From Anaerolineae bacterium (lineage in GTDB: Bacteria > Chloroflexota > Anaerolineae > Promineifilales > Promineifilaceae), in the NCBI GenBank assembly GCA_007123775.1, contig SLGK01000072.1, forward strand, positions 1-64,000: a stretch of DNA of 64,000 nucleotides, in the 5' to 3' direction. How positions within the stretch are numbered: the stretch's first letter is position 1; each line of letters starts with the position of its first letter. The position numbers and the translations under genes were made by a program. The notes below the pieces were generated by a model. It saw only the letters and a program-made list of their open reading frames with translations, was not told where the DNA came from and ran no database searches. This document shows positions 43,296 through 51,823 of this stretch, in pieces.

Positions 43296-45074
43296 ATGAC
43301 CGCAGATACAATTCTTCACCGGCTTCATGAAAACAAGCGTGTCCGGCCAAATGCCCCTGCTTACTACCTGAAAACGGGCGACCATTGGGTTCCGACCTCA
43401 TGGCGAGAATATACCGATCAGGTACGGCAAGCGGCCAAGGCCCTGATCGCGCTGGGTGTTGAGCCAGGTGGGTCCGTAGCCATATTGGGGTTTAACCGGC
43501 CCGAATGGGTCATTATGGACCTGGCCGGTATGCTGGTAGGCGGCACGGCGACCGGTATTTATACCACCAATTCGCCAGCAGAGGTGAAGTATATCATCAA
43601 TCATTGTGAAGCCAGCGTCGTTCTGCTTGAAGACGAAAGCCAATGGGAAAAAGTTAAGGAAGTTTGGGACGAGCTTGATACGCTCAAACACGTCGTGATG
43701 TACCGGGGCGTTACCATAAGCGATGAGCGCGCTCTGTCCTGGGAGCAATTCCTGGCCAAAGGAGAAGGTATTGAGGACAGTCAAGTCGATGAGCGGCTTA
43801 ATAACCTTGATCCGCACAGTGTTTGTACCCTGATTTACACCTCAGGCACCACTGGCCCACCCAAGGGCGTCATGCTCAGCCACCACAATCTGGCCTGGAC
43901 GGCCCAGGTTGGCAAAGAGATGTTTGAGCTAACGCCGGAAGATTCCTCCCTTTCTTACTTGCCGTTGTCTCACATTGCCGAGCAGATTTTTAGCATCCAT
44001 GCACCCGTTACGGCTGGTTATCAGGTTTACTTTGCTGAGTCTGGGTTGAAAGTGGCCGACAACATCCGTGAGGTGCAGCCTACTATCGTCTTCGGCGTTC
44101 CCCGCGTATGGGAGCGCTTCCATGCCGGGGTACTGGCCCGTATGAAGGAAGCAGAAGGGGCCAAAGCCAAAATTGCAGCCTGGGCACAGACAGTTGGCCG
44201 TGAAGTCAGCGATCTGAAAAATCAGGGCAAAGAACCAACGGGCCTGCTGGCGCTGAAATACAAGATTGCTACCAAACTGGTCTTTTCAAAGGTAAAGCCC
44301 GCGCTGGGATTAGGGAATGCGCGCCATCTCGTTTCAGGCGCGGCTCCATTAAACAAAGAGATTATGGAGTTTTTCAGCGGCCTGGACTTGATCATCTATG
44401 AAATTTATGGTCAGTCCGAGGACTGTGGTCCAACCACCACCAATCGGCCAGGGGCTACCAAATTTGGGACGGTTGGCTTGCCCTGGCCCGGCAGCGAGGT
44501 CAAAATTGCCGAAGATGGCGAAATCCTGGCCAAGGGGCCGCACGTCTTTTTGGGCTATTACAAGGACAAAGCGGCCACGGATAGCACGTTGATTGATGGC
44601 TGGCTCTATTCGGGCGACCTGGGTCAGTTTGACGAGGATGGCTATCTGACGATCACTGGTCGCAAGAAAGAGATCATCATCACCTCTGGCGGCAAGAATA
44701 TCGCACCGAAGAATATTGAGGCTGCCTTGAAGAATCTGGACCTGATTTCTGAGGCAGTGGTCATCGGTGAACAGCGCCGTTATTTGACCGCTCTGCTAAC
44801 GCTCGAGGAAGGTCCGGCCACCGAGTTTGCTCAAGCCCACGGTCTGGATGTGAACACGTTACATGAAAGCCCGGTGCTGCATGAGCATCTGCAACGGGAA
44901 ATTGATGAGAAGGTTAATGCGTTGTTTGCCCGCGTGGAGCATGTACGCAAATTTACCGTGTTGGACCGTCAATTCGCGGTAGAAACTGGCGAGTTGACCC
45001 CCACTATGAAGATTAAGCGGCGCATCATTGACGAGAACTTCAAGGGTCACATTGAAGAGATGTATGTTGAGTAA
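43296..45074 (+). CDS. long-chain fatty acid-CoA ligase
   Basis: 592 residues. ANL superfamily: ATP loop LIYTSGTTGPPKGVMLSH near 181, AMP motif YGQSEDCG near 368, and the hinge DGWLYSGDLGQFDEDGYLTITGRKKEIIITSGGKNI. It activates fatty acids to acyl-CoA (eukaryotic-like FadD15 subgroup by its length). GGAGGA 8 nt before the ATG. Its neighbours suggest lipid metabolism. The 217-bp gap before it holds no further gene. Confidence 0.92.
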   Translation: MTADTILHRLHENKRVRPNAPAYYLKTGDHWVPTSWREYTDQVRQAAKALIALGVEPGGSVAILGFNRPEWVIMDLAGMLVGGTATGIYTTNSPAEVKYIINHCEASVVLLEDESQWEKVKEVWDELDTLKHVVMYRGVTISDERALSWEQFLAKGEGIEDSQVDERLNNLDPHSVCTLIYTSGTTGPPKGVMLSHHNLAWTAQVGKEMFELTPEDSSLSYLPLSHIAEQIFSIHAPVTAGYQVYFAESGLKVADNIREVQPTIVFGVPRVWERFHAGVLARMKEAEGAKAKIAAWAQTVGREVSDLKNQGKEPTGLLALKYKIATKLVFSKVKPALGLGNARHLVSGAAPLNKEIMEFFSGLDLIIYEIYGQSEDCGPTTTNRPGATKFGTVGLPWPGSEVKIAEDGEILAKGPHVFLGYYKDKAATDSTLIDGWLYSGDLGQFDEDGYLTITGRKKEIIITSGGKNIAPKNIEAALKNLDLISEAVVIGEQRRYLTALLTLEEGPATEFAQAHGLDVNTLHESPVLHEHLQREIDEKVNALFARVEHVRKFTVLDRQFAVETGELTPTMKIKRRIIDENFKGHIEEMYVE

Positions 45075-45175
45075 CCATCGGTAGCTTACGTGAAGAGTAC
45101 GTAATGCGTAAGGTTTAAGAGAATCTACGGAAACCTCTGGCAGTGATGTCAGGGGTTTCTTTCTTTGTGGTGAAG

Positions 45176-45763
45176 ATGAGTGATCAAGAACGCATAAACG
45201 GCCTGGGACGCACATTGAAGTTTCAGGTGGCGCTGCTGGGAAGCGTGGTGGCGTTATTCTGGTTGGTGGAAGCCGTTGATTGGCTGGTCTGGTCGTACTC
45301 ATTAAATCAGTGGGGTATTCGGCCGCGTCAGTTGGATGGGTTGTGGGGGATAGGGTTGGCTCCTTTTTTGCACGCTGGTTTTGGGCATGTGGCGGCCAAT
45401 ACGCTACCTTTTCTGGTGCTGGGTTGGTTTGTGTTGTTGCAGGGCATACGGCCGTTTCTGTTCGTCACTGCTACCATTATGCTGGTCAGTGGGTTGGGCA
45501 CCTGGCTCATTGCCCCACCCCATACGGTTCATGTAGGGGCCAGCGGCGTAATTTTTGGCTACTTTGGCTTTTTGCTGCTGCGCGGCTACTTTGCCCGCAA
45601 AGCGTCTGCGCTCTTTGTCTCGTTGGTGGTCATCCTGCTATATGGCGGGCTTATCTGGGGTATCTTGCCACAGGGGCCGGGCATTTCCTGGCAGGGCCAT
45701 TTGTTTGGCTTCGTTGGGGGTGGTCTGGCTGCTTATGGGCTGCGGAGTGAGGTGGCGAAGTAG
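45176..45763 (+). CDS. rhomboid-family intramembrane serine protease
   Basis: 195 residues, six membrane segments. The catalytic Ser is in GASGVIFG (Ser123) and the His in WQGHLFGF (His175); the HxGFGHVAANT helix (HAGFGHVAANTLPF) is conserved. It cuts membrane proteins within the bilayer. The start at 45176 follows weak ribosome-binding signals; 45143 is possible. No adapter nearby. Confidence 0.85.
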   Translation: MSDQERINGLGRTLKFQVALLGSVVALFWLVEAVDWLVWSYSLNQWGIRPRQLDGLWGIGLAPFLHAGFGHVAANTLPFLVLGWFVLLQGIRPFLFVTATIMLVSGLGTWLIAPPHTVHVGASGVIFGYFGFLLLRGYFARKASALFVSLVVILLYGGLIWGILPQGPGISWQGHLFGFVGGGLAAYGLRSEVAK

Positions 45764-45787
45764 CGGGGTGGCGAGGTGGCGGGATAC
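45745..45787. repeat. class F words at the end of the rhomboid gene
   Basis: GTGGCGAAGTAGCGGGGTGGCGAGGTGGCGG: words as at 12.9 kb, here overlapping the stop codon and continuing to the next, convergent gene. Confidence 0.5.
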
Positions 45788-45791
45788 GACG

Positions 45792-46442
45792 TTACACGGC
45801 TACCCGCGCCATCATGCCACGCACAAAATCTATCTCATCCTGATTGACGGTGTGGCCCATGCCGGGGTAAAGGCGCGTGGTGACGTTGGCTCCCATGCGC
45901 CGCATCACATCGGCCGTTTCTTGCACGCGCTCTTTGGGAATGTGAAAATCAGCGTCAGAACAGCCAAGGAATACGGCCGTTTCCGCCAGCGATCCCTCAT
46001 ACTCCCACACCGTACCCGGCGGGCCAATCAATCCACCACTCAAACCCACCACACCCCCATAGCGACGGGCATGGCGAACCACAAACTCCGCAGTTAGGCA
46101 GGCACCCTGCGAAAAACCAAGCAGCATCACACGCTCGTGGGGAATACCGGCAGCCACACACCGCGCCACCAGCTCTGCCAGCCGCGCCAGGCCAGAGTCG
46201 ATGCCCGGCTGATTGCTGGCAATAGCGGCCATAAAGCTGTTAGGATACCAGGTATAATTGGCCGCCTGTGGGGCCAGGTAGGCGAAATCATCCCGGTCCA
46301 ATTCTGGGGTCAGGGTCAGGATGCTTTCGGCCGTTGCACCCCTCCCGTGTACCATAATCATAGCTGCCGTTGCTTCCTCCAGAGAGCGGCCGGCCGCTAC
46401 GATTTTCTGGTTTTGATGAGGTCCGTCTGTTTTTTGTGTCAT
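45792..46442 (-). CDS. serine hydrolase, phospholipase/carboxylesterase type
   Basis: 216 residues from ATG 46442. Alpha/beta hydrolase of the YpfH/acyl-protein-thioesterase-like group: nucleophile in GFSQGAC near 108, His in GMGHTV near 195, with an Asp (GCSDADFHIP) between them. The oxyanion part MVHGRGATAES is at the start. Substrate unknown, short acyl esters are usual. Divergent from the desaturase-like gene with a 19-bp word hairpin in between. Confidence 0.85.
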   Translation of the reverse strand: MTQKTDGPHQNQKIVAAGRSLEEATAAMIMVHGRGATAESILTLTPELDRDDFAYLAPQAANYTWYPNSFMAAIASNQPGIDSGLARLAELVARCVAAGIPHERVMLLGFSQGACLTAEFVVRHARRYGGVVGLSGGLIGPPGTVWEYEGSLAETAVFLGCSDADFHIPKERVQETADVMRRMGANVTTRLYPGMGHTVNQDEIDFVRGMMARVAV

Positions 46443-46468
46443 TAAGAGAGTACAATAGAGGTATAGAG

Positions 46469-46513
46469 CGTAGTTGGTAGTGCGTAAAAAATGGTTACGC
46501 ACTACCAACTACG
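46469..46513. repeat. class B word hairpin, 19-bp perfect
   Basis: CGTAGTTGGTAGTGCGTAA (46469-46487) pairs perfectly with 46495-46513 over a 7-nt loop, in the divergent gap between the hydrolase and the desaturase-like gene. A terminator makes little sense here. Confidence 0.85.
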
Positions 46514-46588
46514 CATTACGAAAACAGTTTGATCGTTTTTACCCCTTGCGCCCCTATAAGTCAAGAGGTTAGCTCCAGAGGATTAAAT

Positions 46589-47662
46589 ATGCACCAGATA
46601 GACCCTGCTTTAGCCAAAGAATTGGACGAACAAAAACCGGCCACGCCCCCTGGCCTGCTAAGCAAGGCGGAGAAAGACCGTCTCATTGAGCGGGCTTTTT
46701 TGGGCCTGTACCGCTGGTACGTAGACCGCTCGCAAAAAACGCGCAATTGGAACCCGGATATGGATTTTGATTGGCGTAACTTTCGCACGGACCACTCCCG
46801 TCAGATGAATCTTATTCTGGAAGGCTTTTTTGCCGTGGAGCAGTACGTGCCCGATTATGTGACCACGCTACTACGCGTCATCCGCCGCAGCCACGGCCGT
46901 TCCCATTTCCATATCCGCTGGGGATCAGAAGAAGAAAAACATGCCGACCTGTGGGAAAACACCCTCCTCTTTTCCCGCTACCGCAGCCCGGAATGGATTG
47001 AGGAATACAAACACGTCCTGCGCGAACAGGCGTGGGAGCTGCCCTGGGATAACACCATGCACATGAGCTTTTACACCGTAATTCAGGAGCGGGCCACCCA
47101 GGTCAATTACCTCAACACGGGTCTGATTGCCAGCGGCAAGAGCGACGACGCCAACTTTGCTGGCGACGCAGACCCGGTGCTGGCCCGTGTGGCTCAGGTG
47201 ATTGCCATTGACGAAGCGGCTCATTTCAACTTCTTCATGGAAACGGCCCGGCTCTACCTCTACTACTACCCGGCCCAGGCGTTAGAGGCACTGCATGATG
47301 TCATCACCTATTTTGCCATGCCGGCCGGACACCTGATTCCCAATTACGACCGTTTTGCCGAACTGATAGCCAGTTCAGGCATCTACGGCGGCCGTGAACA
47401 TGTTCGGGATGTATTGGATGTGGCGCTCAAAAATCTGGGGGTAAACGGCCGTCGCGCCCTACGCCAGGGTATTACTCGCATTCGCCAGGTCCCCACGCTG
47501 GAAGGCGACACGATGCGCGATACGGCTATTTTTGATGTGCTGGATTATCAGCGGGTAGAAAAGAAGATTCAGAGTCTATTCGGCCGTATTCAGGCTTACG
47601 AAAAGCAGGTCGGCTTTGACGAGATCAACCCGACCCTTTTCGTACCCAGCGGCCTTCGATAA
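46589..47662 (+). CDS. ferritin-like diiron fatty-acyl-ACP desaturase-type protein
   Basis: 357 residues from ATG 46589 with AGAGGA upstream. Two diiron ligands are visible: E-x-x-H in SEEEKHADL near 115-118 and DEAAHFNF near 210, plus an early Glu (FFAVEQYVP near 84). This is the plant stearoyl-ACP desaturase / DesA1-like family, which inserts a double bond in acyl chains with O2 and reduced ferredoxin. Soluble. Its neighbours with lipid enzymes fit the role. Confidence 0.85.
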   Translation: MHQIDPALAKELDEQKPATPPGLLSKAEKDRLIERAFLGLYRWYVDRSQKTRNWNPDMDFDWRNFRTDHSRQMNLILEGFFAVEQYVPDYVTTLLRVIRRSHGRSHFHIRWGSEEEKHADLWENTLLFSRYRSPEWIEEYKHVLREQAWELPWDNTMHMSFYTVIQERATQVNYLNTGLIASGKSDDANFAGDADPVLARVAQVIAIDEAAHFNFFMETARLYLYYYPAQALEALHDVITYFAMPAGHLIPNYDRFAELIASSGIYGGREHVRDVLDVALKNLGVNGRRALRQGITRIRQVPTLEGDTMRDTAIFDVLDYQRVEKKIQSLFGRIQAYEKQVGFDEINPTLFVPSGLR

Positions 47663-47664
47663 GT

Positions 47665-47728
47665 GACAGAAGACAAAAGACGGAGGACGGACGGGTAGTT
47701 TCGGTCTTCCGTCCATCGTCTTCCGTCC
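47665..47728. repeat. class C word hairpin
   Basis: GACAGAAGACAAAAGACGGAGGACGGAC words in the left arm, GTCTTCCGTCC in the right arm, ending just before the next ATG; imperfect pairing. Between two plus-strand genes. Confidence 0.65.
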
Positions 47729-47746
47729 AAAAACAGCAAATAGACC

Positions 47747-48736
47747 ATGACTGATGTTTTGATTGTTGGGGCCGGACTATCTGGCCTGATGGCGGCTACA
47801 CAGTTGCAGGCTGCGGGCCAGGCGGTGTTGGTGTTAGATAAGGGCCGCGGCGTGGGCGGCCGGTTAGCCACACGCCGTATTGGGCCGGGTCGGGCCGATC
47901 ATGGGGCGCAATTCTTCACCGTGCGTGACCCCCAATTTGCCGCCTATGTAGCCGAATGGGAAGCTGAAGGGCTAGTCTACGTCTGGAGCGACGGCTGGTC
48001 GGCTGAAGCGGATGGCCATCCGCGCTATGTGGTACGCAATGGGATGACGGCGTTAGCCAAGCGGCTGGCCCAGAACCTGGACGTGCGGACAGAGGTAAAG
48101 GTGACAGCGGTCTCTGGCTGGCAAGGCCAGACAACGGCCGTTTCGTCCGGTTGGCAGGTAGTTACTGAAAACGGCCGTTCCTACCAGAGCCAGGCCCTCA
48201 TCCTGACGCCCCCTGTGCCCCAATCACTGGCTCTGCTAGACGCGGGCGGGGTGGTATTAGATGCGGCCGATCGGTCCACCCTGGAAGCCATTCGCTACGC
48301 CCCCTGTCTTTGTGGCCTCTTCTGGGTGGCAGGTGAAGCCACGTTGCCTTACCCTGGCGCGGTCCAGGGCGACGAAAACGACACCCTGGCCTGGTTGGCC
48401 GACAACCGGCGCAAAGGCATTTCGCCAGAGGCCCGACTCCTTACCTTCCATGCGGGCATCCCGTTCAGCCAACGTCATTATGAAGACCCATCCGAACTAG
48501 TTCTCCCCCTGCTGGCACAAGAGCTGGCTCCCTACTTGGCCGTCGACGCCACTATCCGTGAGGCTCAATTAAAAAGGTGGCGTTATGCACGGCCGCAGAC
48601 CCTCTACTCCGAACGTTGTCTGCCTGCGGCCGGCTTGCCCCGGCTCGTCTTTGCTGGCGACGCCTTTAACGGGCCTCGCGTTGAAGGAGCTGCTCTATCC
48701 GGCCTGGCCGCCGCTGCGAAGCTGCTAAATAACTGA
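47747..48736 (+). CDS. FAD-dependent NAD(P)H-type oxidoreductase, renalase-like
   Basis: 329 residues. FAD-binding VLIVGAGLSGLMAATQLQAAG at the start with the GG(RL)ATRR motif (GRGVGGRLATRR), then DHGAQFFTVRD; C-terminal FAGDAFNGPRVEGAALSGLAAA closes the flavin site. The renalase-like amine oxidase group has bacterial members that repair odd NADH isomers; the substrate here is not certain. Starts 84 bp after the diiron protein. Confidence 0.85.
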   Translation: MTDVLIVGAGLSGLMAATQLQAAGQAVLVLDKGRGVGGRLATRRIGPGRADHGAQFFTVRDPQFAAYVAEWEAEGLVYVWSDGWSAEADGHPRYVVRNGMTALAKRLAQNLDVRTEVKVTAVSGWQGQTTAVSSGWQVVTENGRSYQSQALILTPPVPQSLALLDAGGVVLDAADRSTLEAIRYAPCLCGLFWVAGEATLPYPGAVQGDENDTLAWLADNRRKGISPEARLLTFHAGIPFSQRHYEDPSELVLPLLAQELAPYLAVDATIREAQLKRWRYARPQTLYSERCLPAAGLPRLVFAGDAFNGPRVEGAALSGLAAAAKLLNN

Positions 48737-48853
48737 GCCGTAGCTGGCTTCTGAGTTTGGCGATGAGTGGAAAAGGTACAAAACGGCCGCGCCCTTCTGC
48801 GGCCCTGCGTGTGTCTCTGCGTTCCCCGTTTTCTGAGAAAGCAAACCGCGATT

Positions 48854-48881
48854 TTGCACAGCCCCCTATCTACGCTATAAT
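48854..48881 (+). promoter_or_regulatory. sigma-70-type promoter of rpsO
   Basis: TTGCAC (48854-48859) and TATAAT (48876-48881) spaced 16 nt, about 90 bp before the rpsO ATG. Confidence 0.65.
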
Positions 48882-48970
48882 CGTCTATTGGCTAGAAAGC
48901 GCGACGCCTTCGGCACGGCGGCTTTCCGGCTTGTTTATAAACGCCTTTACTTTAATTGTTGGAGGAACAG

Positions 48971-49240
48971 ATGTCACTAGAAGTGGCCGAAAAAGCCGAG
49001 TTAATTGACAATTTTGCCACCCATGAGGGCGATACAGGCTCTCCCGAAGTTCAAATTGCGATTTTTGATCGTCGTATCAAGCAGTTACAAGAGCATTTGA
49101 GAACGCACAAACATGACCAAAGCTCACGCCGCGGTCTGCTCAAGCTGGTCGGTAAGCGTCGTCGGATGCTTGCCTACTTGCGTAAGCGTCACCCCGAACG
49201 TTATCGCGAAATATTGCAACGTCTGGGGCTTCGTCGCTAA
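48971..49240 (+). CDS. rpsO: 30S ribosomal protein S15
   Basis: 89 residues, the standard length. Binds 16S rRNA early in 30S assembly. [19 protein letters not shown] and the basic [28 protein letters not shown] are canonical. GGAGGA precedes ATG 48971. It is followed by a terminator and then pnp, the classical rpsO-pnp order. Confidence 0.98.
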   Translation: MSLEVAEKAELIDNFATHEGDTGSPEVQIAIFDRRIKQLQEHLRTHKHDQSSRRGLLKLVGKRRRMLAYLRKRHPERYREILQRLGLRR

Positions 49241-49258
49241 AAGTTATATTGTTTTGGG

Positions 49259-49285
49259 ATAGGGGCGAACGGGTTTCGCCCCTAT
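49259..49285 (+). terminator. terminator after rpsO
   Basis: ATAGGGGCGAA (49259-49269) pairs perfectly with 49275-49285 over a 5-nt loop and is followed by TTTGTTG. In the rpsO-pnp pair some read-through to pnp is usual. Confidence 0.8.
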
Positions 49286-49433
49286 TTTGTTGAGGCAGCG
49301 GGGCGATTTGGAATTGGGTATTGTTTCATACTGAGTAACGCCACCATAAACCGAGTTTGTCGATAACGCGGGTTCTAACAGCAACGAACGGTATGCGCCA
49401 ATCCCCAGTCCCTAATCGCCAACGCCTCTTTAT

Positions 49434-49526
49434 CAGTATTCAGTAACCAGTAACCAGTAGCCAGTAAGCGGTGTTCAGTCGAGTTGTACTGAATACTGAG
49501 TACTGCATACTGGGTACTGCTCACTG
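49434..49526. repeat. class E word hairpin (CAGTA words) in the pnp leader
   Basis: Left arm 49434-49470 repeats CAGTAACCAGTA-type words; right arm 49487-49526 repeats TACTGAG-type words. The innermost-to-outer perfect match is CAGTATTCAGTA (49434-49445) with TACTGAATACTG (49487-49498). It ends 24 nt before the pnp ATG, inside the leader. Pnp leaders often carry a stem that RNase III and Pnp use for autocontrol, so this may be functional or simply a repeat. Confidence 0.75.
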
Positions 49527-49549
49527 CAACCTGGAGGTTAAATAAACTT

Positions 49550-51745
49550 ATGTTACCAGATCATACCTTTTCCACGACCGTTGGCGGTAAGGAAGTAATC
49601 TTCAAGACAGGCAAGCTGGCCGAGCAGGCCGGCGGGGCCGTTGTCACCCAGTTAGGCGACAATATGCTCCTGACCACCGCCACCATGTCCAGATCGGCCC
49701 GTGAAGGGCTGGATTTCTTCCCGCTTAGCGTGGATTACGAAGAAAAAATGTACGCCGCCGGCCGTATTCCCGGCAGCTTTTTCCGGCGTGAAGGTCGGCC
49801 CACCACCGACGCTATTTTGACAGCGCGGCTGACGGACCGTCCATTACGGCCGTTATTCCCCGACGGGCTGCGGAACGAGGTACAGGTGATTATCACCACC
49901 CTCTCCTCCGACAGCATCCACCACATGGACATCATGGCCGTCAACTCAGCCAGCGCCGCCCTCATGATTTCCGACATCCCCTGGGAGGGTCCTATTGGGG
50001 CCGTGCGCGTGGCCTACATCGATGGGCAACTGGTCGCCAATCCCACCATCCCTGAGATGGAAAACAGCAGCCTGGACCTGCGCCTGGCCGCCACCCGTGA
50101 CGCCATCATTATGGTCGAAGCCGGGGCCAACGAGGTCACCGAGGAACTGTTCGTGGAAGCGCTGGCGTTTGGTCACCAGGCCATCCAGCCGCTGATTGAT
50201 GTACAGGAAGAGATGCGAGCCGCCATCGGCAAGGAAAAACGAGACGTAGCCATGGCCACGCTGGATGAAGGAATTGTCACGGCCGTTAAGAACCGCCTCG
50301 GCAGTCGCGTCAAAGAGCTGGTGGCCAACCACACCGACCGCAGCGGCCGCAGCGAAGCGATGCAGGCCCTGCGCGAAGAAGTCGTGGCTGAATTTTTGAC
50401 CCAAGACGAAACGGCCGATGTCAAAACCATTACCGAAGCGATCAACAAAGAGTACAAACAGGCCGTGCGTAACCAGATTCTCTACGACGGCGTGCGCCCT
50501 GACGGTCGGGGCTACAGCGACGTGCGCGAACTCTCTTCCGAGATTGGCCTCAGCCCCAAAGCCCACGGCTCCGGCCTCTTCCGGCGTGGCCAGACCCAGG
50601 TCCTCTCTATTGTGGCCCTGGGCACGCCCCGCGAAGCCCAGAAGCTGGACGGCCTCTATCCCGAAGAGTCCCGCCGCTATCTGCACCATTACAACTTCCC
50701 CCCTTTCTCCACCGGCGAAACCTGGTTCCTGCGCGGCCCTAAACGACGCGAGATCGGGCACGGTGCCCTGGCCGAAAATGCCCTGGTGCCCGTGATTCCC
50801 AGTGAAGAAGAGTTCCCCTACACCATCCGCGTCGTCTCCGAGGTGCTTTCCTCTAACGGCAGCACCAGCCAGGCCAGCGTGTGCGCCTCCAGCCTGGCCC
50901 TGATGGATTGCGGCGTACCCATTCGCAAGCCGGTCGGTGGTATCGCCATGGGCCTCATCAAAGATGGCGACCGCTACGCCGTCCTGACCGACATCCAGGG
51001 CATGGAAGACCACCTGGGCGATATGGACTTCAAGGTGGCCGGCACCAAAGACGGCATCACGGCCATCCAGATGGATATGAAGATCAGCGGCATCTCCCAG
51101 TCTATTATGGCCAGCGCTCTGGAACAGGCCCGCCAGGCCCGCGTACAGATCATTGACTCGATGCTAGAAACAATTCCCGGCCCCCGTCCCGAACTGAATC
51201 CGAACGCGCCGCGTATGGAAACAGTCAAGATTGATCCCGACAAGATCGGGGCCATTATCGGTAAGGGTGGCTCGACCATTCGCAGCCTGGAAGAGATGTA
51301 CGACGTCTCGATTGACATTCAGGAAGATGGTACCGTCTTTGTGGCCGGTGTGGACGGACCCAAAACCGACGAAGCGGTTCGCAATATCGAAACGCTGGCC
51401 AAAGGGCCGGAACTGGGCCGGATTTACACCGGTAAAGTGGTGCGTATTACCGACTTTGGCGCCTTTGTGGAAATCCTGCCCGGCACCGATGGCATGGTCC
51501 ACATTTCTCAGCTATCAGCCGACCACCTGAAACGGGTGGAAGACGCGGTACGCCTGGGTGACGAGGTGATGGTGATGATTACCGACGTAACCGGCGACGG
51601 CAAGATTCGCCTCTCACGCAAGGCGGTCCTGGAAGGGATGACGCTGGCCGAGGCTCAGGCCGATGACCGGCCGGGTGGCGGTGGCAGCCGTGGTGGCAAT
51701 CGCGGCGGTGGTAGCCGTGGCGGTGGCAATCGCCGGCGTAACTAA
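49550..51745 (+). CDS. pnp: polyribonucleotide nucleotidyltransferase (PNPase)
   Basis: 731 residues. 3'-5' phosphorolytic exoribonuclease, trimeric. Two RNase PH domains (1-230 and 310-560, with the all-helical linker), KH domain (KIDPDKIGAIIGKGGSTIRSL near 560) and S1 domain (YTGKVVRITDFGAFVEILPGTDGMVHIS near 625), then a Gly/Arg-rich tail (from about 705: GGGSRGGNRGGG). GGAGG precedes the ATG. Transcription is shared with rpsO. Confidence 0.98.
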   Translation: MLPDHTFSTTVGGKEVIFKTGKLAEQAGGAVVTQLGDNMLLTTATMSRSAREGLDFFPLSVDYEEKMYAAGRIPGSFFRREGRPTTDAILTARLTDRPLRPLFPDGLRNEVQVIITTLSSDSIHHMDIMAVNSASAALMISDIPWEGPIGAVRVAYIDGQLVANPTIPEMENSSLDLRLAATRDAIIMVEAGANEVTEELFVEALAFGHQAIQPLIDVQEEMRAAIGKEKRDVAMATLDEGIVTAVKNRLGSRVKELVANHTDRSGRSEAMQALREEVVAEFLTQDETADVKTITEAINKEYKQAVRNQILYDGVRPDGRGYSDVRELSSEIGLSPKAHGSGLFRRGQTQVLSIVALGTPREAQKLDGLYPEESRRYLHHYNFPPFSTGETWFLRGPKRREIGHGALAENALVPVIPSEEEFPYTIRVVSEVLSSNGSTSQASVCASSLALMDCGVPIRKPVGGIAMGLIKDGDRYAVLTDIQGMEDHLGDMDFKVAGTKDGITAIQMDMKISGISQSIMASALEQARQARVQIIDSMLETIPGPRPELNPNAPRMETVKIDPDKIGAIIGKGGSTIRSLEEMYDVSIDIQEDGTVFVAGVDGPKTDEAVRNIETLAKGPELGRIYTGKVVRITDFGAFVEILPGTDGMVHISQLSADHLKRVEDAVRLGDEVMVMITDVTGDGKIRLSRKAVLEGMTLAEAQADDRPGGGGSRGGNRGGGSRGGGNRRRN

Positions 51746-51747
51746 AG

Positions 51748-51817
51748 CGTAATGCGTAAAACGTAATGAGTAACTTCTGCTGCTACTTCTTACGTTTTAC
51801 GTTTTACTTATTACGTT
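51748..51817. repeat. class A word hairpin
   Basis: CGTAAAACGTAA (51755-51766) pairs perfectly with 51790-51801; the arms extend imperfectly to 51748 and 51817. Between pnp and the GNAT gene, both plus strand. Confidence 0.8.
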
Positions 51818-51823
51818 GGTTCC

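Noticed and set aside
49946-51013. 355-codon minus-strand open frame inside pnp
   Set aside because: Mirror frame of a conserved GC-rich gene; Gly/His-rich composition typical of antisense frames.
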